Of a DNA stretch of 49,721 nt, positions 47,101 to 49,721 are shown in pieces. Source of the stretch: an uncultured Lachnospiraceae bacterium (lineage in GTDB: Bacteria > Bacillota > Clostridia > Lachnospirales > Lachnospiraceae); assembly GCA_902788555.1 (NCBI GenBank), contig CADAKQ010000019.1, positions 1 to 49,721 on the forward strand, read 5' to 3'. Position 1 is the first letter of the stretch. Each line of letters opens with the position of its first letter. The notes under the pieces are model-generated. The model was given only the letters and a program-made list of their open reading frames with translations, was not told the DNA's origin and did no database searches. A program made the translations under genes and the position numbers.

Positions 47101-47916
47101 TACGGCATACTTGCCAAGCTTATATGAAAGATTTAAGGTTTCTTCATTGTTAAGAGAAATCTTTGTGATGGTCGGCTTGTCATTTTTTGATACAAGTGCC
47201 GTTGAAAGTGTATCAACACCATAATAGCCTATCATTCTGTCCTTTCTGTAGGCTTCATATCTTGTAGCTATATTGACAAGTCCTCTTAAAGATTCATTTG
47301 AATTGTTATACTCGAAAGCAGAATAATACGAATCCTCCTGCCTTATACTCTTATCCGTATAAAACGCAGAGAAAACCTGACCATCCTCAAGAGAAAATTC
47401 TATACAAATGGTCTCATTTAATATACTTGTATCATAGACATACGAGTCAAGGAGTTCAAATACAATCGGTGCAGTAGGACTTTCAGTTGTCTCGCCCGCA
47501 AGATATTTTTTATAGTCTCCTTTGTTACTCATGGCATAACATAAGGTTCCTGCATTTTTGGAAACCCATACACTGTTTTCCTCGTTAAGCTCCGCAGTAT
47601 AATTCTTGCCTTCTGCATAGTAAATCGAATTAAGATTTACCTTATTCCCATATACCTCATCATAGGCTCTTGTGGAAAAGCTTGAGAGTGTTCCGTTGGA
47701 GCTATACTCGGAAAGCTGGTTTTGTGCGGCGAGAAACAAGGTCTCAGCATATTCATTTTCTCTATTAAAATCTGCCCAATCCTGCCATGCCACAAGACTC
47801 ATAACAGATATGGAAAGTAAAATTCCGAGAACAAGAAAAGTAACAATCATTTCGACCAAAGTGAAACCATTGTTATTTTTTAAATTATTCTTTTTATTTT
47901 CAATGTAATTATGCAT
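35119..47916 (-). CDS. Giant prepilin with GLUG-type repeats, probable pilus-borne adhesin
   Basis: The protein has 4265 residues (roughly 460-470 kDa) from the ATG at 47916, chosen because TGGAGGTGAT lies four bases upstream. It begins with a true prepilin signal: leader to Gly17, then FTLVEMIVTFLVLGILLSI with Glu5. About 600 residues of beta-rich sequence follow, then about 35 GLUG-type repeats of the form Y(V/A)GGI(V/A)GxN...(I/V)xNC (about 640-2100), then about 2000 residues of other beta-rich domains with Ser/Asp/Tyr-rich phrases. The last ~130 residues are acidic, Thr/Glu-rich and disordered. There is no LPxTG, membrane anchor or choline-binding repeat, so anchoring would be only through the pilin helix. 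As first gene of the operon, with three minor pilins after it, it probably sits at the tip. Ligand unknown. Confidence 0.87.
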   Translation of the reverse strand: MHNYIENKKNNLKNNNGFTLVEMIVTFLVLGILLSISVMSLVAWQDWADFNRENEYAETLFLAAQNQLSEYSSNGTLSSFSTRAYDEVYGNKVNLNSIYYAEGKNYTAELNEENSVWVSKNAGTLCYAMSNKGDYKKYLAGETTESPTAPIVFELLDSYVYDTSILNETICIEFSLEDGQVFSAFYTDKSIRQEDSYYSAFEYNNSNESLRGLVNIATRYEAYRKDRMIGYYGVDTLSTALVSKNDKPTITKISLNNEETLNLSYKLGKYAVATNELTYNISVFDNETKKKVLDITLDTSAYPLKNYENRETVPCSVIRYNYDNAGNASSQELGKFDILAYIDKDNQVRVVLDAVDAQATTYLYNEDFSKLDNAASIKSGSVKFTKTLSFHRFGLSSEEIYCTVQGYSSKYKATSVKQSNVSDVYFANETAGVETDDSLGEVDHFNYTVKNARHLYNIRYIEDMKESDLAKYKNTDSGTAFCTFALIKDIDWEKFVEGDNYYSSNASNIKLPDGTYKTGNINIVTDRSFASFGKLRIYDKFIGNDYTVKGLKITESFNSLSGLYGYKNLNDIEKPVGLFNKNYGLIKTAKLDNIRVTSSSDKVGAFCGVNVAGVLANDEQTGILKNLTVLNSGINTENASSILGKEHVGGIVGYLQGVSEDEAEDNDFKDIVLSDLTNYAKVSGDKYVGGIIGEVRTSKTKAIKIIIDECTNKGAVLASNSEVDKNGIVTVKESTDPTKAKYIGGITGYTANVYANNHTGDNIQELITIRNCTSSPVYSDSDLNSLLDDSIDNAANVLSAKLNGVYVGGIVGYNYYSTIQSCTTKADKGKQGYVFGYRYVGGIVGFNQGPTSGIKGGNENINGINEANIVGCEYVGGITGCNADVDSEKLKKEALAKNYQPEGKYTNEILEATDVIVIPDTERNEDNKIENWVNKGVIFATGKYAGGISGYNSGWIFNCNSEVESTSVDGFFQSTYSSGDYTGGIAGYNNGVIGNTKREMSANGDFVISADNKQENDRRISAVCYISGKNYVGGIVGYNDVDAIVEDYELAGGYILGDEENSAFVGGYAGFNSSMRLLVDDNGNARTIVSKPNEVIGEYFVGGSVGGNIINTDITGNIPTVFKTDNFLGTIYGKAFVGGFVGYNMITDTDSLSYNDEEGLDVSYVIQKKIVDAFNTSDAGTSTDNQKLVEKADILNNIYNGSIGNLTASEAVMSISGTDNNTTKNSLGRIEADIYIGGVFGYNDGNTKVYVRDVENTTPIIADEAVEYNEQNGRNTDYAERSINYTYSYAGGIVGKVSRNMTIDNCSNASSGTVTTSGTYTGGISEINEGLIINCKANSFGSSVEDYVGGICGLNKLSGRIENCSASDITVSGRNVVSGIAAENFGEITGSNIDKLVLLVSGKDVIDEKTGAVTKDGTAAGIAAYNAGKIVLDKDIDITVSSKGNYAGAVAAVNDGNGTIVNSALPDNIDFSKDSYDDRIKIKGTIEGLYSVGGVIGKNDSDNSDIVIAGFTNNALVTATLGTAGGIVGDNASDNVIAYCDNYEVVTAANSGNAGGITSINSSTITKCNNYAEVKAASGMCGGISAINNDTGVISYCSVEPKDGAASLDFASKNAVGGISAINNGHIEYIKLNKVNVYNYTTSGASHIGVVTGINEEKGIIRFAAFTEDNKAIDSCTAKTYTDFSYVGGIAGSNLGKIEGDVLDSNSLPTTVIEAEVGFMPNSATVAIMGGVAGINYNRIANIGINGNIIGDLGGDAVGYGGIVGINGYLTSKDASDAGFDKYDASTYQAVIESCTFDGKVFAEGSGAGIARIGGIAGNNGYGADIRHCYIGVRNDGDGVSTDENGDVNQSRVTKIYAGKQENEDGTFTTDTKTEKRNYGVSAFGRNYGVDIITEAYDKQSYAYIGGIAGSNYGRVKECDNYAKSTEPVRIYSFTSISGGIVGYSLKDSIIEGTEDEHITTGEDWEIKARSTDNDRGNGGIVGTYSSSKDLKYLDNYADVSCIYKTNPCVGGIAGFIDQRDVTDLSISDSTNHGYVLSYNRAGGMIGLLAYSGIRFEDCINYGEVRSLHTSASGFIQYAMHIPTDIVFVGCFNHGNVVTYNTRGTGYISEFGGLNGAALRFIDCVNTGVIGRLSDKDTRIRYADGSNDSEDTAGVTDAGNELSDSAGFSFQGGSYTNCRNYANGKIFMLSYNGINAKDCFDASGSEVLSRNNTNVLFEFVPFANTYGNKNNTRNNYYITKDMDDTSIKQYGVYASIASGNLIREEYTNTVKSLYEPPAISNRFIYQGNRTTNISFDFKYDENSNGIDSLVVYFSDYNDNSSNFRYYKYECTLYDSDGNELTTITNGDEYVEVKNCNILDDGLTKISFGDYAGKTVAKAVLHTTFTNKDGGDIQASRFFGFGYVPVDNTEAISYFKSANKYYGEKTNTYMDFSYSDVPYNPDNSNTKVLYDNYEAYLWDYTAFSSATDTSRWSKNLPVNTFEKCTFDITYGENSEGLDKLYFITDTQNGRPTDKKDPYAYYAVFTDENGNKYYDGTEEEPNTITAAEQSQFHLVGVEVPAECTSKVVTAELYFRCIEKGRTWINISGFRWKEKNNDEIMLIPYDNSSGYFMTFLSSVYTKLSKEDGTDGSIKIYPSFVADEKTDEYSIVLENNDPWAGIYFNDKTPYDDACDLPDGTWDYNTRVGVFKELDPKYEEFLYSKTYNPDIKLDITTRFWLDTNNSKGKYRIKWYPVINAVGYMTHYSLENENGDIIYTSEDIENVVTTDNELYQDYDFKKLYDKFLENGGTGNFKIHFYVKAESAYHKLHEGDADESKNDSDYVELVENGRLALPMPEYHLEFIEGNKAVVVIDNFDDFIDVPDYQDVMEIVVESGNIFDGATKITIDMSKERAYSEPFTVTNASVYGNYRMVAYAQPKTEEAKKIYINSMYSYLSGALMGSSQHYRKNANNNDIYVITTNFKGFYGNTNDAMTYNVELTANNLDVYTIADIVSYDEELGVDIAYDHGNIHTASKEGGANANFTVSLSGLPSDIVGREFEVRSYIYATQSHIMYVGHDVEDDITITSLDDIKAIVDPDYFNEEGIKASDTEEGPQSIYDEGTGRLKPGYVIYDNQDGTYDVYYSTSLALDDKSVAEGETKGLYNVNRMTYYPYDEKSNEASDGYGYYLAKDLRENRSINNTWKNLYNVASMQIEYMPYKHEIIGKWTSNGTKYANVRFFFEWQKLYEDETFGYTFTDDTNKYPTRANVDNTTATTYTYNLGIPYTGTEITEDEIQAFYDEHLTFVLKRRDQFIQPRPDIESSYTTGMDERGHASYTFTWDVNKADYKYDAASYSVMLIGKTIAGEEVALTTPQVTDGNSITFVDTEDNWNYNRYVLTVNRIGTVDENGRSVILPSSSSKEFKSKLKLSQLSQPSVSLHSSADASGHNKFNKSGLLYDVIWAPITGASEISDLGGYLITVSVEEPGNPDIITKPHYYYITDTNAIDLGDTIGLDLESLTSNGKVVDLSNDKTSSYDEDYINLRGRHKAIIDLSDFNGGDKLNITIKAIARTEAENYMDGDNSTAAKLELPIRLAVPDITNMTSNITEGSLSVSEINNDGIVLEYTDSNYTNESGKYNIAIAIYDEKGKLLQDEDDASKAGSAKQIEFSGDGNADDENYWNSDALLTLVTKSEDAKMTGSKLAQASYELKADGTFVPSDYAGKWMKVAIRATSENNISSWWTDEDPDDASVNYFWVQIPMVEIDSPALTVTDNEAAKYYYNPEDSSWGSTQYDSTLYNIEMNQRTMRFKTADYADGYLVKLTAEDGQIQYIYLIPDEGKTTYEVYGFNCKPQENISYVEYVNELSNAKYDNNTFDPYTVRYGSVAVGDTIDIPYTVLFDSERYITEASYGNIVLDAKIRIDDTENVSIILPDIVNKIIKFNDISNVEYDVEAESFNFTKQITVQALINSDNDYYYIPSDICSWLRDSELVKEGTIDNDLAIGEPVEDIKEVISVESEFAVDESLNKTDDNGEVTSRYYKTVLRSDSPMLYRILVLDNSDSTPSLVCEKYAMIDTKVENPSDSTDVYYQSELAVLSDYFDEQSKYTVVISAAKITDANSISEWSDEWYLVKSGIGSRVEELNMNELVVGNSPDSNTVNMLLNISIDFAKPEIATETDAYTDEEPDEADTIDDSVDDGDSDGKADTASESKTEEKTETTTESTTEASAERHTETATEEITEEVTETTTEENIETQTEITTESVTETMSEADTDGSTTENSASDNTMEEDTEAE
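41730..45990 (-). repeat. GLUG-type repeat region of the giant prepilin
   Basis: About 35 units recur at intervals of roughly 25-60 codons. They contain GGIVGYN, GGIAGSN, GGISAIN and similar cores, often followed by IxNC or IxxC and a short loop. On the DNA level the plus strand shows many copies of ACCTCC or ATACCTCCGAC-like strings (reverse-strand Gly-Gly codons). Units have diverged too much for a simple tandem array, so this is an old solenoid rather than a recent expansion. Boundaries are approximate. Confidence 0.8.
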
Positions 47917-47955
47917 TGAAATCACCTCCAGCGAAATCCGGTCCCAGTTAGTAAT

Positions 47956-47984
47956 ATTATACAAAATTTTGTGGTTTAGGTCAA
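47956..47984 (-). promoter_or_regulatory. Promoter of the pilus operon
   Basis: On the minus strand TTGACC (47984-47979), a spacer of exactly 17 bases and a perfect TATAAT (47961-47956), near consensus. Transcription would start near 47949, with a leader of about 33 bases before the giant prepilin gene. Confidence 0.8.
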
Positions 47985-47993
47985 TTATATCGC

Positions 47994-48011
47994 AAAAAAC
48001 TTAAGTTTTTT
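47994..48011. repeat. Perfect 18-base palindrome upstream of the pilus promoter
   Basis: Six A, CTTAAG and six T form a perfect palindrome ten bases upstream of the -35 box and about 100 bases after the aroE stop. It could be a weak terminator for aroE or an operator-like site; its symmetry without a loop favours protein binding. Function unproven. Confidence 0.4.
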
Positions 48012-48115
48012 AATGGATTTTCTTACATACTTTACCACATAGTATATCGGTATTTTCTATGCATTTATTAACTTTTGTGCAATTTGAACAATAAACATCA
48101 AAAGCTTTGTCGATA

Positions 48116-49036
48116 TTAGTCAAATTTTGTTTCTAATTTTTTATATATTTTTTCAGCCAAAATATTATCTATTTTGATTTTATTCCAATACTCATTTGCA
48201 ATTATACCCTGATATAAAAGCATCTTCAAACCATTAATTGCCTTAATGCCATATTCATCCATCAGCTTTATAAAACAGGTTTTTTGAGGATTATAAATCA
48301 AATCAACCGCACAAACTGCCTGCCTGTAAAAATTTTTATCATCAATAAGCGGCAATCCGTCCTCTTCCTTAAGTCCGATAGATGTGCACTGGATAAACAT
48401 ATACTTTCTTGTCGGAATATTATTATATCCGGCGGCTTCGACAGGGAAAAAAATTGCTTCCCGTTTTTTTTCTTCCATCCCCGTATCAGTTTCATTCATA
48501 TCAACAGCAAGCTTTTCGGCTTTTTCATAGCTTCTGTTAATTATATATACCTTCTTTGCTCCGTACTTCTTACACATATAGGCAACTGCTCTTGCTGCAC
48601 CTCCTGCACCAAGCATAATCACTTCTTTATCTTTGATTTCTGTTCCGGTTTCCTTTATCGAACGATAAAGCCCTTCCAAATCAGTATTATATCCTTTGTA
48701 TCCTTTTTCAGTCCGTACCAAAGTATTTACAGCGCCTATTTTTTTTGCATCTTCATCAACTTCACACAAATAAGGAATAACCTTTTCTTTATAAGGAACT
48801 GTAATATTTAGCCCTGCTATTCCATTTTCATACGCAGACTTTACATACTCACCAAGATTTTCTTCTATCTCAAACGGTATATATCTTTCTTTAAGCGATA
48901 ATTCATCAGAAATAGTATCATGAATTACCGGTGAAAGCGTATGTTTAATCGGATATCCAAATATTCCAAGATATCTATCGGATTTAACATCCTTATAATC
49001 ATCAATTACCTTTTCCCAAATATTTATACTATTCAT
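48116..49036 (-). CDS. aroE: Shikimate dehydrogenase
   Basis: The protein has 306 residues from the ATG at 49036; an in-frame ATG at 49093 lies inside the rpsO terminator and has no ribosome binding site. The enzyme reduces 3-dehydroshikimate with NADPH in aromatic amino-acid synthesis. The substrate-binding phrase is GYPIKHTLSPVIHD (Thr in place of the commoner first Ser), the catalytic Lys is in NITVPYKE, the catalytic Asp in NTDLEG, and the NADP loop is GAGGAARAV. A lead of about 20 residues before the first strand makes it slightly longer than average (about 275-290). An Asp/Glu/Lys-rich insert (NETDTGMEEKKREA) lies in the nucleotide domain. It stands alone between rpsO and the pilus block. 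Confidence 0.92.
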   Translation of the reverse strand: MNSINIWEKVIDDYKDVKSDRYLGIFGYPIKHTLSPVIHDTISDELSLKERYIPFEIEENLGEYVKSAYENGIAGLNITVPYKEKVIPYLCEVDEDAKKIGAVNTLVRTEKGYKGYNTDLEGLYRSIKETGTEIKDKEVIMLGAGGAARAVAYMCKKYGAKKVYIINRSYEKAEKLAVDMNETDTGMEEKKREAIFFPVEAAGYNNIPTRKYMFIQCTSIGLKEEDGLPLIDDKNFYRQAVCAVDLIYNPQKTCFIKLMDEYGIKAINGLKMLLYQGIIANEYWNKIKIDNILAEKIYKKLETKFD

Positions 49037-49082
49037 TTTACATTCCCTGATATATTTTAATAAGACTGTGTTTGGTATTGTA

Positions 49083-49113
49083 AAAGGCACCAAGAATAAA
49101 TCCCGGTGCCTTT
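49083..49113 (-). terminator. Terminator of rpsO
   Basis: AAAGGCACC and GGTGCCTTT form a perfect 9-bp stem with a 13-base loop, starting 8 bases after the rpsO stop. On the minus strand a four-T run ends the stem. The short T-run suggests only partial termination, so aroE may be read from rpsO. Confidence 0.7.
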
Positions 49114-49120
49114 AAAAAAA

Positions 49121-49387
49121 TTACTTCCTGAGTCCAAGAGCCTCGATAAGCTTTCTGTAACGCTCTATATCCTTACTCTTAAGATATGCAAGAAGATTTC
49201 TTCTCTGACCTACCATCTTAAGAAGACCACGTCTTGAATGATGATCCTTAGGATGAACCTTAAAATGCTCATTAAGGTCATTAATTCTTGCTGTTAGCAA
49301 TGCAACCTGTACCTCAGGTGAACCTGTATCTCCTTCAGTACGTCCATACTTCTCGATGATTTCCTTTTTCATTTCTGCTGTAATCAT
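49121..49387 (-). CDS. rpsO: 30S ribosomal protein S15
   Basis: The protein has 88 residues from the ATG at 49387, the usual S15 length; GGAGG lies just upstream, and a longer in-frame start five codons earlier overlaps this site. [43 protein letters not shown] and [20 protein letters not shown] are the highly conserved S15 blocks. S15 binds the central domain of 16S rRNA early in 30S assembly. The structured leader at 49416-49467 may let S15 control its own translation. pnp, the frequent neighbour, is not adjacent here. Confidence 0.98.
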   Translation of the reverse strand: MITAEMKKEIIEKYGRTEGDTGSPEVQVALLTARINDLNEHFKVHPKDHHSRRGLLKMVGQRRNLLAYLKSKDIERYRKLIEALGLRK

Positions 49388-49415
49388 TTTTAATTCCTCC
49401 ATTTATATAATTTAC

Positions 49416-49467
49416 AATCGTCTCACCGGGTAAAGGACGGAGTCCCCATTTACTAAGTGAACGACTC
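49416..49467 (-). promoter_or_regulatory. Structured rpsO leader, candidate S15 autoregulatory RNA
   Basis: On the minus strand GAGTCGTTCAC (49467-49457) pairs with GTGAGACGATT (49426-49416) with one bulged G. It encloses a second stem, GTAAA with TTTAC (49453-49449 and 49434-49430), a 3-base bulge, and GGAC with GTCC (49445-49442 and 49438-49435) around a 3-base loop. The structure lies about 29 bases before the start codon. S15 binds leader structures of its own mRNA in several phyla; that this is such a site is inference. Confidence 0.65.
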
Positions 49468-49471
49468 GATT

Positions 49472-49500
49472 ATATTAACATAACAAGCCCTCTTTGTAAA
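49472..49500 (-). promoter_or_regulatory. Promoter candidate for rpsO
   Basis: On the minus strand TTTACA (49500-49495), a 17-base spacer and TAATAT (49477-49472). An overlapping perfect TATAAT (49474-49469) would have a 20-base spacer. Either start lies at the foot of the leader stem. Confidence 0.5.
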
Positions 49501-49721
49501 GTATAAAATTAATTTATAAAAACACTTTATTTTTTTGTGAAAATATTTATAATACATATTAAAGCAAAGATTATTGACGGTAGTTTAGAAGAGCTATACT
49601 TCTTTCATCCAGAAAACAATTATAAGCATTCCTATAGAATGTGAAAAATGAAGTTTGAATAAAATAAAATCTCCCCGTATGATGTATATGAGTTTAGCGA
49701 CTTAATACATCAAAAACAAAA
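49501..49721. other. Right-edge A/T-rich non-coding region
   Basis: Upstream of the rpsO promoter no gene is seen in either direction. A weak stem-loop (GATGTAT at 49681-49687 with ATACATC at 49705-49711, 17-base loop) is followed on the plus strand by an A-rich stretch rather than T, so it is not a plus-strand terminator; on the minus strand the sequence after the stem is not T-rich either. The window may end just short of the next gene. Confidence 0.4.

Noticed and set aside
47917-47964. Longer start of the giant prepilin at 47964
   Set aside because: It would lie in the promoter region, overlapping the -10 box, and would put 16 residues before a normal prepilin leader; the ATG at 47916 has TGGAGGTGAT.
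49037-49093. Longer aroE start at 49093
   Set aside because: The upstream ATG lies within the rpsO terminator, lacks a ribosome binding site and would add residues not seen in the family.

Overview
The window reads as a chromosomal segment of an anaerobic Clostridia bacterium, most likely a Lachnospiraceae member (Butyrivibrio/Roseburia/Lachnospira-like). The basis is the low-to-moderate GC content, strong GGAGG ribosome binding sites, near-consensus sigma-A promoters, the tepA-ftsK and fhs-folD neighbourhoods, a GH94 cellobiose phosphorylase and a Gram-positive type IV pilus operon. The species cannot be fixed from the sequence alone. Nearly all genes lie on the minus strand; only three (paaK, a TIR-propeller gene and a small unknown gene) lie on the plus strand. 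No tRNA, rRNA, CRISPR array, transposase or phage gene was seen.

Left part (1-9.4 kb): a Na/Pi cotransporter-type protein with a long Lys-rich tail; a 726-base intergenic region packed with inverted repeats; phenylacetate-CoA ligase (paaK); and a 1028-residue membrane protein with an N-terminal TIR domain and a large beta-propeller-like region. Related palindromes flank the TIR gene and leave 20-base direct repeats on both sides.

Housekeeping block (7.9-18.3 kb, minus strand): tepA, ftsK/spoIIIE, fhs, folD, rimO, pgsA, pncC (CinA C-terminal domain only) and a DHH phosphoesterase. Two long hairpin elements of one family sit in its two largest gaps (fhs-folD and rimO-pgsA). tepA has a leader with a strong terminator hairpin and a second hairpin that buries its ribosome binding site.

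Middle (18.6-24 kb): cellobiose phosphorylase, polynucleotide phosphorylase (pnp) with its own promoter and a leader hairpin, and an unrecognised 181-residue gene.

Type IV pilus block (24-48 kb, minus strand, transcribed right to left): a near-consensus promoter drives a giant 4265-residue prepilin with about 35 GLUG-type repeats. It is followed by three minor pilin-like genes (PilX/GspK-, PilV- and PilW-like), an unknown membrane protein, a prepilin-peptidase-like N-terminal domain without a catalytic part, pilC, a pilM-pilN fusion, pilO, pilB, pilT, a pilin with a hexapeptide-repeat linker, and pilA with its own promoter. The layout suggests a retractable pilus (PilB extension, PilT retraction) whose minor-pilin complex carries an exceptionally large surface domain, plausibly an adhesin.

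Right end (48-49.7 kb): aroE, and rpsO with a structured leader that may be the S15 autoregulatory site. The common rpsO-pnp neighbourhood is split here by the pilus block and aroE.

Most unusual: (1) two families of long intergenic hairpins with conserved cores, compensatory stem changes and copy-specific arms, which share a GAG[C/A]GTAGCGAG motif; (2) the giant pilin; (3) the TIR-TM-propeller protein bracketed by related palindromes; (4) the double-hairpin leader of tepA; (5) the orphan prepilin-peptidase zinc domain.
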